This document shows positions 28,207 through 37,099 of a stretch of DNA of 64,000 nucleotides, piece by piece. The stretch comes from Pleurocapsa sp. PCC 7319. GTDB lineage: Bacteria > Cyanobacteriota > Cyanobacteriia > Cyanobacteriales > Xenococcaceae. The position numbers and the translations under genes are program-made. The notes beneath the pieces were generated by a model. That model worked only from the letters and a program-made list of their open reading frames with translations. It was not told where the DNA came from and did not search any database. Position 1 is the first letter of the stretch. Every line of letters begins with the position of its first letter. The stretch covers positions 1,361,902 through 1,425,901 of the forward strand of contig NZ_KB235922.1 in assembly GCF_000332195.1 (NCBI RefSeq). The letters run 5' to 3'.

Positions 28207-28706
28207 TTGTAATTGAAACCCCTCGCTTAATCCTGCGACATCTAACTTTAGAAGACACCGAGGCTCTAGCATCTATTTATGCCGATCCTATAGTCATGAA
28301 GTTTTTTCGTAGTGTGCGATCGCCCGAAGTAACTAAGCAAAAGATTGAAAAAATAATTGAAAGCTACGAACAAGATGGTTTTGGTCTTTGGGCAACAATT
28401 TATAAACCAGACAACCAATTTATTGGTCGTTGTGGCTTGATACCACAGATAGTTAATCAATGTTCGGAACTAGAAATCGCTTATTTGTTAGCCAAAGAAT
28501 ATTGGGGAAGAGGTTTAGCCACGGAAGCAGCGATCGCAATTAAAAATTATGGTTTTGAAGAAATCGGTTGTAACCGTCTAATTTCTCTAATTAACCATGA
28601 CAACATTGCCTCGCAAAAAGTCGCCTTAAAAACAGGTTTAACTTATGAAAAAGACATACAGATGGAGGGGGAAAATCTTCGTGTCTATGCGATCGCTAGA
28701 AATTAA
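28203..28706 (+). CDS. GNAT family N-acetyltransferase (tandem copy 2)
   Basis: The 167-aa paralogue of the preceding gene shares the same N terminus (MIVIETPRLILRHLTLEDTE) and acetyl-CoA loop YWGRGLATEAAIAIKNYGF. The middle differs: FFRSVRSPEVTKQKIEKI here against FVAGTLSLEETKEF in copy 1. A HIP1-like site encodes part of that variable segment. It is translationally coupled to copy 1 and followed 30 bp later by a QueA-like remnant. Confidence 0.9.
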   Translation: MIVIETPRLILRHLTLEDTEALASIYADPIVMKFFRSVRSPEVTKQKIEKIIESYEQDGFGLWATIYKPDNQFIGRCGLIPQIVNQCSELEIAYLLAKEYWGRGLATEAAIAIKNYGFEEIGCNRLISLINHDNIASQKVALKTGLTYEKDIQMEGENLRVYAIARN

Positions 28707-28736
28707 ATAATTAAAATTCAAAAGGAAATAATACTT

Positions 28737-29147
28737 ATGTCTGCACCTTTTATATTTACATTACCCCAAGAATTAGCAGCTAAAGAACCAACCGAAAGGC
28801 GTGGTATTAGTCGTGATGAAGTGCGATTGATGGTCATAGATCGTACTCAAAGTAATAAAGTTACCCATACTAGATTTGATCGCCTAAACGAATTTTTACA
28901 ATCAGGAGATTTATTAGTCTTTAACTCAAGCCGTACTTTACCCGCTTCTCTTAAAGGTTGCGAGGCTAACGGTACTTGTTTAAAAGCCGTAGATGGTTTA
29001 TTAACGGGAATGCATGAACCAGAAGCAAGTCATCTGGATTTATTAACGGCTTTTCTCCCTGCGAAACAAATTCAAGATGCTTACTCCGAAGCACTAGCCA
29101 AACAATATCTCTGGCATGAATTTGGTGATTTGAATTTAATTATATAA
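28737..29147 (+). pseudogene. QueA-like tRNA ribosyltransferase-isomerase with internal deletion
   Basis: The 136-aa frame joins the N terminus of a QueA-like protein (FTLPQELAAKEPTERRG, RDEVRLMV, GDLLVFNSSRTLPASLKG) directly to its C terminus (VDGLLTGMHEPEASHLDLL and QYLWHEFGDLNLII). Intact family members are about 350 aa, so roughly 200 residues of the catalytic middle are missing. The frame is preserved and the start and stop are retained. Without the core it cannot be an active S-adenosylmethionine:tRNA ribosyltransferase. Confidence 0.85.
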
Positions 29148-29154
29148 TTTTGCT

Positions 29155-29250
29155 TCCAGGCGATCGCTTTTAGCGGTGGGCGGAGCCCAATCAGCTTTGC
29201 TGGTGCGCGACGCGGAGCTAGTCCTTTAGGGCAGAGCGCAATCGCTATGT
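29155..29250. repeat. Cluster of GC-rich dispersed repeats
   Basis: The gap after the QueA-like remnant contains a HIP1 octamer followed by GCGGTGGGCGGAGCCC, GCTTTGCTGG and the unit TGCGCGACGCGGAGCTAGTC then CTTTAGGGCAG. The last unit is shared with 21976-22007 and, in part, with the long MITE copy. Confidence 0.8.
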
Positions 29251-29272
29251 ACATCGTACTGGGTTTAAATTT

Positions 29273-31165
29273 TTAATTACTTCTTCGCTCTAAACGATTG
29301 AGAATACGATGCGCAAGTTGTTGAGGGACAAATGGTTTACTGATAAAGTCATTGGCACCACTAGCAAAAGCTTCAGTGGAAATAGCCGCATCTCGATGAA
29401 CACTTAGGAATAAAACTGGTAACTTACACCAGTAAGGATGAGTCCGCAGCACTTTACACAATTCGATCCCACTTAGATGGGGCATTTCAATGTCTAATAC
29501 CAATAGATCTGGAGTTACAGTCTGTAATACATCCCAAAATTGTCGTGGATCGTCTAGAGTGGTTAGTTTAAATGCCCAAGGCTGAAGTAAAGAAGGTAAT
29601 AATTGTAAGAGTTCAACATCGTCGTCAACAATCATAATTTTTTTGCCCAGTGAAGAACGCTGTATCGCTTGTTGGCAAATGGTAATTATTTGTTTGGGAT
29701 TAATTGATTGCGTTAAGAAAAAACTGCCACCATGTCTTGCTACTTGCAAACGATCTTCAAAGCGATCGCGATCGGCAATAACGATCACTGGTATTGATGG
29801 GACAAACAACTTAAATTCAGCTATTAATGTGAGATATTTATGTAATGAAGAATGCTCAGACTCAGCAAACGATATAGTCAACAAAACTGCCTGGGGGAGT
29901 TTTGCCGAACTACCTTGTTGTTTTTCTAGCCAAATTTTGACTAAGTCTGGGGTGGGTAAAATCTTGGTACGAATGCCTTGAGTTGCTGCTTCGTGGCTTA
30001 ATTGAGGCTCATTACCCACAATTAACAGTAAAGGAGAATTGGCGGAGATTTTTTGGCTTATGTACTCAGAAATATCTCGATCTGTAGCTATTTCTTGTCT
30101 TAAAACAGTTAATTTAGTTGATAATTCTGACCATTGTTCTTGACTAGGGTTATTTTGTAAAAGGTGTTCTAGCTCACGAGCTACTTGAGAGCCTTGATAG
30201 AGACCAAATTGTCCCAGATTCCCCGCTAAACCGTGACTGGCAACAATTGCTGACAAGCGATCGCTTAGTTCTAAATTTCCACCTTGTAAGGATAGAATAG
30301 CTTTGTCTATAATTGCTAATTGCTGTTGTCGCTTTGGTTGATGTTTTTCCCAGATATTAGTTAAAGCTGCCAGATGTTGCGAGTGTTTATTAGCTTTTTG
30401 CCGATCAATAATTGATGCTCTATTAGCAGAAATGCTCTTAGGGAAAACTCTATCAGAGCTAACTGAATCTCTTTTATGATCGTTATTTTGAGGTGAAGAC
30501 TTGAGACAATATCCCTGTCCTCTTACTGTGACAATCATATCTTCAGGTAAACCAGCTAATTTTAGTTTTTGACGCAAACGCCTAATATGGGAGCGAACCG
30601 TTGCGCCCGAAGGATATTCCATTGATGACCAGAGACTTTCAATAATATCTTCGATACTCACAACTTCTTGACTATGACGCAAAAATAATTCTAATAGCCT
30701 GTATTCTTTAGCTGCTAGAGAAAGTGATTTGCCCCGACAAGTAACCTGGCAACTACAAGGATCGAGTTGTAAATCTCCCCAACTTAATATGGGAAGAAAG
30801 TCACAGTTCAAACGGCGTAGTAATGCTCGAATCCGAGCAGCTAATTCTTCCACATCAAAAGGCTTGCAGATATAATCATCTGCACCAGCATCTAATCCCC
30901 TAATTTTATTTTGGCTGCCGTGACGAGAAGTGAGCAAAATAATTGGGGTATTGCAACCATGAGAACGAAGCCGCTGACACAACTTGATACCGTCGAGTTT
31001 GGGTAATGACCAATCAAGAATAATTAGGTCATAAGTATAGGTAGAACCATAAATCCAACCCTGTTCCCCGTCTGTAGCCACATCGATCGCATAACTCCGT
31101 TCTGCCAGAGTTTTGGTGAGTAGATCCACTAAAGTTTCGTCATCATCAACTAATAAGATTCTCAT
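29273..31165 (-). CDS. Multi-domain response regulator REC-wHTH-Hpt-pseudoREC-REC
   Basis: The 630-aa protein starts with a receiver domain (MRILLVDDDETL, LILDWSLPKLDG with phospho-Asp, KPF) and an OmpR-type winged helix (about 125-225, VRSHIRRLRQKLK). A histidine-phosphotransfer-like helical domain follows (about 270-370, IVASHGLAGNLGQFG). Next is a degenerate receiver (about 385-500) lacking the Asp, then a C-terminal receiver (IMIVDDDVELLQLL, LLVLDIEMPHLSG). It probably integrates a phosphorelay and binds DNA. It is the last gene of the pcyA-kinase-regulator run on this strand. Confidence 0.9.
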   Translation of the reverse strand: MRILLVDDDETLVDLLTKTLAERSYAIDVATDGEQGWIYGSTYTYDLIILDWSLPKLDGIKLCQRLRSHGCNTPIILLTSRHGSQNKIRGLDAGADDYICKPFDVEELAARIRALLRRLNCDFLPILSWGDLQLDPCSCQVTCRGKSLSLAAKEYRLLELFLRHSQEVVSIEDIIESLWSSMEYPSGATVRSHIRRLRQKLKLAGLPEDMIVTVRGQGYCLKSSPQNNDHKRDSVSSDRVFPKSISANRASIIDRQKANKHSQHLAALTNIWEKHQPKRQQQLAIIDKAILSLQGGNLELSDRLSAIVASHGLAGNLGQFGLYQGSQVARELEHLLQNNPSQEQWSELSTKLTVLRQEIATDRDISEYISQKISANSPLLLIVGNEPQLSHEAATQGIRTKILPTPDLVKIWLEKQQGSSAKLPQAVLLTISFAESEHSSLHKYLTLIAEFKLFVPSIPVIVIADRDRFEDRLQVARHGGSFFLTQSINPKQIITICQQAIQRSSLGKKIMIVDDDVELLQLLPSLLQPWAFKLTTLDDPRQFWDVLQTVTPDLLVLDIEMPHLSGIELCKVLRTHPYWCKLPVLFLSVHRDAAISTEAFASGANDFISKPFVPQQLAHRILNRLERRSN

Positions 31166-31188
31166 TCCTAATCGCGATCAAATTGGAC

Positions 31189-31243
31189 AATTAGCCATTA
31201 GCCATTAGCTATTAGCTATTAGCTATTAACAATTAGCTATTAG
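31189..31243. repeat. Heptamer tandem repeat (ATTAGCT/ATTAGCC)n
   Basis: Seven or so ATTAGCC/ATTAGCT units fill the gap between the two response-regulator genes. They belong to the STRR class. Confidence 0.85.
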
Positions 31244-31248
31244 CAAGC

Positions 31249-31629
31249 TTACATTTCCCATTGCAGTATTTTGGCTATTTGACTGGCGAGGGTCATCGAA
31301 TTAAAAGGCTTAGTTATTACATCCACTACCCCTAAACTTTGTAATTGGTCTTTTTCGGCAACTTGGGTTTTAGCAGTTAAAAAAATTACGGGAATAGAAC
31401 AGGTTTGAGCGTCAGCTTTTAAATTAGACAAAGTAGAAATACCATCCATATCAGGCATCATCACATCCAGGAGAATAGCATCGGGTTTTTGAGTTTGAGC
31501 CAAGTTAATCCCCTCCAAACCAGATGAAGCGATCTCTACCTGCCAACCAGCTTCAATTTCAATTCCTGCTTGCACCACTTCTTGAATTGTTTCCTCATCG
31601 TCAATTAGTAAAATTCGTTTATTATTCAT
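31249..31629 (-). CDS. Single-domain response regulator
   Basis: The 126-aa receiver-only protein has MNNKRILLIDDEETI, the phospho-acceptor LLDVMMPDMDG, the Thr/Ser in VIFLTAKTQ and the Lys in ITKPFN. The ATG at 31629 overlaps the 3' end of the kinase gene by 8 bp (ATGAATAA). A longer upstream frame (to 31734) would lie within the kinase gene and is rejected. It is probably the direct target of the overlapping kinase. Confidence 0.92.
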   Translation of the reverse strand: MNNKRILLIDDEETIQEVVQAGIEIEAGWQVEIASSGLEGINLAQTQKPDAILLDVMMPDMDGISTLSNLKADAQTCSIPVIFLTAKTQVAEKDQLQSLGVVDVITKPFNSMTLASQIAKILQWEM

Positions 31630-33700
31630 CCCGATTTTCCTCTGACTGTATAAGTTCGGGGAGAGTAAAATAAAAAGTGCTTCCTTTGCCCAAGCAACTC
31701 TCAGCCCAGATATGTCCTCCGTGTCCTTCAACAATTTGACGGCAAATAGCTAATCCTAAACCGGTACCTCCTTTTTTCCGTGAATCAGAAGAATCAACTT
31801 GGTGAAACCGTTCAAAAATTGTTTCTAAGCGATCGGCAGGAATTCCCTGACCACAATCTTTAACGGCAAAAGTAACCTTGGGGGGACGTTTATGTCGTCT
31901 GCGATTGCGTTTTTGATTTTCTCTAGTAGCGGAGAGCCAAACCATACTTTGTGGCGGCGAAAATTTAATCGCATTACTGATTAAATTAGTCAGGGTTTGT
32001 AGGATATAGTCATGGTCAGCCCAGACAAACAGAGGAACGGGTTCGACGAAAAGTTTAACTTGCTGTTCTTGTGCCATAGCCTGCATAGTTTGAACTGCTT
32101 CAATCATTAACTCTGTCACTTTATGGGCTTTGTTATTCATTTTGACTTTGCCCGATTGGATATGTTGTAGATCGAGGACATTATTAACCAGTCTGACTAG
32201 CCGTTCGGTTTGTTCGTCAGCAATCTGCAACATTCTTTGTCCTTTGGTCGAGAGATTACCTAGTTTGCCAGTTGCTAAAATTTTGAGGGAACTATGAATT
32301 GAAGTTAGAGGAGTGCGTAATTCGTGACTGACTACCGCAATAAACTCATCTTTCATTCTTTCAATTGCCTTGCGATCGCTAATATCGCTGGTCAAGGCAA
32401 AAAATCCTAAAACTCTCTCAGAATTTGTTTCATCTAGGTGGGGGATGTAAGTAATACTTAGAGAATGAACGCATCCATCGAGAAGAGTTAGCTCTCTTTC
32501 GTAACTAACTGTTTTTCCTGATAGTGCCATTTCCAAATATTGCTGGATTTCTCGATATTCTGCTTCGCCATGCACCTGTTGGAGATGGCATTTATAAATC
32601 TCTGCTGGAGATAATCCCAACCAAGTTTGATAAGCTTCGTTATTAAAACGATAACGCTGCTTTTTATCTACATAAGCAATCAAAACTGGCAGTCCATCAG
32701 CAATTAACCTCAGTTGTTCTTCACTTCGCCGTAAGGCGGCTTCTGCTTCTTGGCGATCGCTAATTTCTTGTCTTAGTTTGGCTGTGCGCTCGGCAACTAA
32801 ACCCTCTAAATTTTCTAGTAATTCGGCTTGGGATAAAGCAATGCCAATTTGGTCAGCTAATTGCTGCATTAGTTCCAACTCAAATTCTGTCCACTTTCGA
32901 GGTGCTTGGCATTGATGAGCAATCAATAATCCCCACAGTCGATCTTCCTGGATGTCAATTGAAGATTTAAAATTTTGCAGGATTGGTACTACTAGCTTAG
33001 CTTTGACCATCCATTCATCCATAAACTCGATCAAACATTCAGCTAAGCCAGCATTTTGGTCATGTACATTGGCGATCGCTCTAACTCTACCCTTGGTGTA
33101 TAAGTCGCGATAATCTTCAGGAAAAACTTCTTCGGGGAACTCAACACCCAGAATTGGAGCGTAGTCTGGCAGTACGGCTTCTTTAATCGGCATTCCCGTA
33201 CCGTTGGCAAACACTTGATAGATCAATACCCGGTCGGCTTGTAAAATACTTTGAACTTCTGTTACGGCAGTTCGTAAAATTTCTTCTAATTGTAATGACT
33301 GTCTTATTTTGAGGGTTACTTCAGCAAATAACTCAATCCGTTGATGTTCTCGGTCTAATTCTGCTGCTGTCGCCCTTTGTAATTGGCTAATATCCCTTAA
33401 AACCAGTAAATGATAATTGGGCAATAAATCGCGTACTCGGCTATATTCAATTGTCTTAATGCTGCCGTCAGTTTGTTGCCATTGAACTTCTGCTATTGAT
33501 TCATTGAGGGGAAAATCAAACCAGTCAGCAATTAGATTACCCAGCAATTTTTTTCTAGCTGCACCAAATAACTTACAAGCAGCGGGATTGGCTTCAACTA
33601 GGCGATCTCCTTCATCGATAATTGCGATCGCTTCAGAGGAATGTTCAAACACAGCTTGGAGGAATAATTGCTTACTGGGAAATTCGTTAACTCCCTCCAT
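31622..33700 (-). CDS. PAS-GAF-PAS sensor histidine kinase, candidate bilin-binding GAF
   Basis: The roughly 692-aa cytoplasmic kinase has a PAS domain (about 12-110), then a GAF domain (about 120-300) with the phytochrome/cyanobacteriochrome-like block RVRAIANVHDQNAGLAECLI and LWGLLIAHQC. A coiled linker, a second PAS (about 325-440), HisKA (VVSHELRTPL) and HATPase with GKGSTFYFTLP follow. The Cys in GLAEC sits where cyanobacteriochromes attach bilin, but the following His is Leu. A TTG at 33730 could add ten residues. It is 65-95 bp after pcyA, which makes a bilin, and overlaps its response regulator. Confidence 0.88.
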   Translation of the reverse strand: MEGVNEFPSKQLFLQAVFEHSSEAIAIIDEGDRLVEANPAACKLFGAARKKLLGNLIADWFDFPLNESIAEVQWQQTDGSIKTIEYSRVRDLLPNYHLLVLRDISQLQRATAAELDREHQRIELFAEVTLKIRQSLQLEEILRTAVTEVQSILQADRVLIYQVFANGTGMPIKEAVLPDYAPILGVEFPEEVFPEDYRDLYTKGRVRAIANVHDQNAGLAECLIEFMDEWMVKAKLVVPILQNFKSSIDIQEDRLWGLLIAHQCQAPRKWTEFELELMQQLADQIGIALSQAELLENLEGLVAERTAKLRQEISDRQEAEAALRRSEEQLRLIADGLPVLIAYVDKKQRYRFNNEAYQTWLGLSPAEIYKCHLQQVHGEAEYREIQQYLEMALSGKTVSYERELTLLDGCVHSLSITYIPHLDETNSERVLGFFALTSDISDRKAIERMKDEFIAVVSHELRTPLTSIHSSLKILATGKLGNLSTKGQRMLQIADEQTERLVRLVNNVLDLQHIQSGKVKMNNKAHKVTELMIEAVQTMQAMAQEQQVKLFVEPVPLFVWADHDYILQTLTNLISNAIKFSPPQSMVWLSATRENQKRNRRRHKRPPKVTFAVKDCGQGIPADRLETIFERFHQVDSSDSRKKGGTGLGLAICRQIVEGHGGHIWAESCLGKGSTFYFTLPELIQSEENRDE

Positions 33701-33795
33701 AATTAATTTAGAGATACTTTTATTAACCAAGCTTAACTCGAATTTAATGTTTGTTAATTTAATGCGTTACTAAAATTAATTCTATGCCAGTAGAT

Positions 33796-34533
33796 TTAGT
33801 GACAATCAAAGAGCATTTGGCTCATATAGCGGTCAGTCCAAGTTCTACCCAAAGACTTCTCTAATACCCGTCGAGTCTTATCATTTCGTAGTTGCTGGGA
33901 ACAGTAGTAACGTTGCCCAGCGCGAATTTGAGCTTGCTTGAATTTTGAAGATACCAAAGATTTAGCAATAGCAATTTGACAATGCAAAGTTAAAAATTTC
34001 TCTACCCGATCAAGAAATAATATTTCTTCAGCACGATTGATGGGACGCACAAATAAACAAAACTCCGAGAAAATATGACCCCATTCAGGTAATTCACGAG
34101 GTTGAGCAAATTCTATTTGAGGTAAATTAGCCAAAACTCGCTCATAAGCAGGGGGAAGATTATGATTACTCTGCACAGGAGATAAATCAACTATTGCGGC
34201 TCCAATTCCCGCTTTACTCCCCACCAGATCCACCCCGAAGATTGGTAAATCATAGTTAGAACGGGGAAACATCACACAGTGAAGAATATCCAAGCGATCG
34301 CCTACTTGTGCTAGCTCCAAATGTAACTTGCGAAACTGAGTCGTTTGATAACAGTGATTTTCAATAATTAATTTCTCTCCTTCAAGATTTCCCTCTACAT
34401 AACCCAAGCCTTCAGGAATATTGTAGGGGGATAAATTCAAATACTTTTCCCAGTTTCTTTGAATACAATTGGCTAATTGACGAATCAGCAAATGTTGACG
34501 CTCTCTAAGAGAAGATCTAATAGTTGCAACCAT
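33796..34533 (-). CDS. pcyA: Phycocyanobilin:ferredoxin oxidoreductase
   Basis: This enzyme reduces biliverdin IX-alpha by four electrons from ferredoxin to phycocyanobilin, the chromophore of phycocyanin and of many photoreceptors. The 245-aa protein has ILHCVMFPRSNYDLPIFGVD, in which His85 and Asp102 have the same spacing as the catalytic His88 and Asp105 of the well-studied enzyme. Length is normal. It lies downstream of cpcD on the same strand and upstream of the sensor kinase. Confidence 0.93.
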   Translation of the reverse strand: MVATIRSSLRERQHLLIRQLANCIQRNWEKYLNLSPYNIPEGLGYVEGNLEGEKLIIENHCYQTTQFRKLHLELAQVGDRLDILHCVMFPRSNYDLPIFGVDLVGSKAGIGAAIVDLSPVQSNHNLPPAYERVLANLPQIEFAQPRELPEWGHIFSEFCLFVRPINRAEEILFLDRVEKFLTLHCQIAIAKSLVSSKFKQAQIRAGQRYYCSQQLRNDKTRRVLEKSLGRTWTDRYMSQMLFDCH

Positions 34534-34599
34534 ATTTTTAAGGAATGAATTTTGTGGGATGAGGAATAGTAATTAATAATTAACGTCTAAGAAAAGGCT

Positions 34600-34627
34600 G
34601 ATAGCTAATAGCTAATAGCTAATAGCC
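34600..34627. repeat. Heptamer tandem repeat (TAGCTAA)n
   Basis: Three to four copies of TAGCTAA lie between cpcD and pcyA, related to the ATTAGCT array between the regulators. Confidence 0.8.
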
Positions 34628-34738
34628 AGAAGAGTTAATATGAACAAAGCTAATTCACACCAAGCGTAATTAATTAACAAGTTTGATTTTTTTCCCCATC
34701 CTTAAACTTCTAAGGTTAATAAATGAGCAAATTAACAA

Positions 34739-35032
34739 TCAACCCTCTGAATCATTACTGTTATTATTGTTAGTGTTTTCTGTTTCCGAGGGGTTTTGGA
34801 AATCATTTAGAGATTGAATATTAACAATTGTCCCACCCATTTTGCCAATACGTTGCATCTCTTCGTTCATACGGTTATAAGGCACAGAGAGAAATACACT
34901 GCTACTATTGCGGAAGGGATAACTATTGCTATCATTCGTTTCGCTTTGTTTTAATCCTGTTACTTCGTAAACAAAGACTCTATTTTTAGTTGGAGAACCA
35001 TTCCTGTCGCCAATCAAAAAATTACCTAACAT
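34739..35032 (-). CDS. cpcD: Phycobilisome rod-capping linker CpcD
   Basis: This is the small linker that ends the phycocyanin rod. It is 97 aa from the Met beginning MLGNFLIGDRNGS. The CpcD fold shows RVFVYEVTGLKQSE, SVFLSVPYNRMNEEMQRIGK and GGTIVNIQSL. The usual length is about 80 aa. This one carries an extra Asn/Ser/Glu-rich tail (NPSETENTNNNNSNDSEG). A frame eight residues longer (to 35056) exists but lacks support. Confidence 0.92.
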   Translation of the reverse strand: MLGNFLIGDRNGSPTKNRVFVYEVTGLKQSETNDSNSYPFRNSSSVFLSVPYNRMNEEMQRIGKMGGTIVNIQSLNDFQNPSETENTNNNNSNDSEG

Positions 35033-35152
35033 GATTTTTTTACCTATCTTTTTCAATAATTAGGGATTAGAGATTGGGAAATGGGAAATAAGTCAAAAGT
35101 TAAATATTAGAAGTTAAATTTGTCATTCTCTCCCAGTCCCCTATACTACTGT

Positions 35153-36013
35153 TCACGCCAAAGTTACACTTGCCACTTTTCCACCCATTTTGTTGATTCT
35201 TTGGAGGGTTGGTGTCAACTGTTCGTAGGGAACTAGTAAAGCACGACTAGCTCGACGTACTTTGGGATAGCCAGCCAAACTCATCCCCGCTATTTCCACG
35301 CGATAGATACGACCCTCTTTATTAGAGTTTCTAAAGGTGCGTTCGGGAGTAACCCCTCTACTAGAATCCCGATAAGCCCAACCTTCTGTGCCACCAGAGG
35401 GAGCAACTACTGCTGAAGCATTATTAGCTGCCAGCTCTTTCGCCAGACGGGAGGGTTTGCCAGCTATTTGAGAGCGATCGCTATTGGCATAACCCCGATA
35501 TAATTGGAACATACGGGTAAAGCCAACAGTTTTTTGCTGGGTTTGCGTTTCAAAGCCCCTAAAGTAGGGAACGATGTTGTCACCAAAGTTGGCTTCGTAT
35601 TCTGCCGAATCGATGTAATCGTCAATATCTGCCTCAAAACCCTGGTTTTGATAGAGGTCAAGATGATAAATTACTTCCGATTCATCATAGGGAGCGCGAC
35701 CCAGCAAATGCTTGAGATTTAATTCGATGACTCTAGTTTGAAAATTGTCATAGAGAAATTTATTTTTATATAGTTCTGACTTCGCTACCGTTCTCACAAA
35801 GTCGCGAACGCTAATTGAACCATTACATAGTAAAGATTCTGTCGCCGTCAGACGCTCAGACTGCATAATATAATCGTTGCCCAAAACTTGCCGATAAACG
35901 GCGTTAATTACGGCTTTAGCATCGTCTTGAGTCCAATTGGGACGTAATTCTAGCGGTTTGCGATCGCTAAAAGCAGAAACTCCCAAACGAGATGCTGCTG
36001 TTGTAATTGCCAC
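35153..36013 (-). CDS. cpcC: Phycobilisome rod linker CpcC (second)
   Basis: The 286-aa rod linker binds phycocyanin hexamers to one another. The N-terminal pfam00427 linker domain (about 20-180) includes [19 protein letters not shown] and [22 protein letters not shown]-terminal CpcD-like domain (about 235-286) follows with [13 protein letters not shown] and [19 protein letters not shown]. It is the distal of two paralogous linkers in the operon. The inter-domain linker differs most between them. Confidence 0.94.
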   Translation of the reverse strand: MAITTAASRLGVSAFSDRKPLELRPNWTQDDAKAVINAVYRQVLGNDYIMQSERLTATESLLCNGSISVRDFVRTVAKSELYKNKFLYDNFQTRVIELNLKHLLGRAPYDESEVIYHLDLYQNQGFEADIDDYIDSAEYEANFGDNIVPYFRGFETQTQQKTVGFTRMFQLYRGYANSDRSQIAGKPSRLAKELAANNASAVVAPSGGTEGWAYRDSSRGVTPERTFRNSNKEGRIYRVEIAGMSLAGYPKVRRASRALLVPYEQLTPTLQRINKMGGKVASVTLA

Positions 36014-36097
36014 TTACTATTCTCCTGAATATATGTTTGATAGTTATTTAAAAACCAATAGCTTTTTGCTAAACGTGAACTATTTGTTAAACGTTAG

Positions 36098-36148
36098 CGA
36101 GTACTCCAAACTCCAAACTCCAAACTCCGAACTCCGAACTCCGAACTC
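36098..36148. repeat. Heptamer tandem repeat (CTCCAAA/CTCCGAA)n
   Basis: About seven ACTCCAA/ACTCCGA units lie between the two cpcC genes, ending with the same GAACTCACG seen after the array at 61823-61968. Confidence 0.85.
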
Positions 36149-36154
36149 ACGTTG

Positions 36155-36970
36155 TTAAGCATTGGTCAAACTAATAACTCGACCACCTTGTTTATTTATT
36201 TTTTGTAAGGTTGCAGAAAGTCTTTCGTAGGGTACAACGTACTCTTGTAAGCTACGACGTATTTGGGGAGCGCGTCCAATTGCACCTTTAGTTACCCGCA
36301 GTCGATATAGATTACCCCTCTCAGTAGTGGTGGTTCCAGATAGAGAACCTCTACCACCGGGGCTGTTAACAGGGGTTGCTATATTTCGAGCCAAATCATA
36401 AGTTAAGCGAGGACTACCTGTATTTCCCTGAGCGCGATCGCTATTAGCGTAACCTTGATAAAGCTGGAACATTCTCGTAAAACCGACAGTTTTCTGACCC
36501 CGTTGAGTAGAAAACCCTCGATAGTAAGGAACTATATTTTCGCCAAAATTCTGTACATATTCGTCAGAATCGAGATAAGAATCAATATCTGCTTCAAAAC
36601 CCTGATTTTGATAGAGATCGAGATGTTCGATGATCTCTGCTTCGTCGTAGGGAGCGCGACCTAATAGATGCTTGAAGTTTAGCTCGATGGTACGGGGATG
36701 ATAGTTGTTATAAAAGAATTTTGCTTTATATAATTCTGACTTAGCAACTGCTCTGACGAATTCACGAACTGGAATAGAACCATCCCCCAATAATGATTCC
36801 GCACTGGTCAGGCGTTCCGATTTCATTAAATGGTCGTTGCCCAAAACTTGTCGATATACTGCTGCGATCGCTATTTGGGCATCTTCTTTACTCCAGTTAG
36901 GACGCAGTTCCACTATATTAGTATTGTCAAAGGCAGAAATTCCCAAGCGAGATGCTGCTGTAATTGCCAC
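36155..36970 (-). CDS. cpcC: Phycobilisome rod linker CpcC (first)
   Basis: The 271-aa rod linker is closely related to the next gene. The linker domain (about 20-175) has [19 protein letters not shown] and [20 protein letters not shown]. The C-terminal CpcD-like domain (about 220-271) has [20 protein letters not shown] and [15 protein letters not shown]. Two linkers of this type usually set two different positions in the rod. It follows cpcA after 123 bp. Confidence 0.94.
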   Translation of the reverse strand: MAITAASRLGISAFDNTNIVELRPNWSKEDAQIAIAAVYRQVLGNDHLMKSERLTSAESLLGDGSIPVREFVRAVAKSELYKAKFFYNNYHPRTIELNFKHLLGRAPYDEAEIIEHLDLYQNQGFEADIDSYLDSDEYVQNFGENIVPYYRGFSTQRGQKTVGFTRMFQLYQGYANSDRAQGNTGSPRLTYDLARNIATPVNSPGGRGSLSGTTTTERGNLYRLRVTKGAIGRAPQIRRSLQEYVVPYERLSATLQKINKQGGRVISLTNA

Positions 36971-37077
36971 AGGTTATACTCCTAAATATTTGCTAATTGT
37001 TTTTGCTAAAAAAACTGCTCGAAATTACAGCTAACCATTAAACCTAAAGACAAGCTCAATAGTCATCTGCGATTCCG

Positions 37078-37099
37078 AGCTACGAGAAAAACTCTAGCT
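37078..37099 (-). terminator. Candidate attenuator hairpin after cpcA
   Basis: Read on the minus strand, AGCTAGAG, five T and CTCGTAGCT form a stem with one bulge, overlapping the cpcA stop. Such a hairpin could lower linker mRNA relative to cpcBA, as is common in phycocyanin operons. This is inference from structure and position. Confidence 0.5.

Noticed and set aside
31630-31734. Longer N terminus for the single-domain response regulator
   Set aside because: The extension lies wholly within the kinase ATPase domain, and the receiver fold starts at the Met at 31629.
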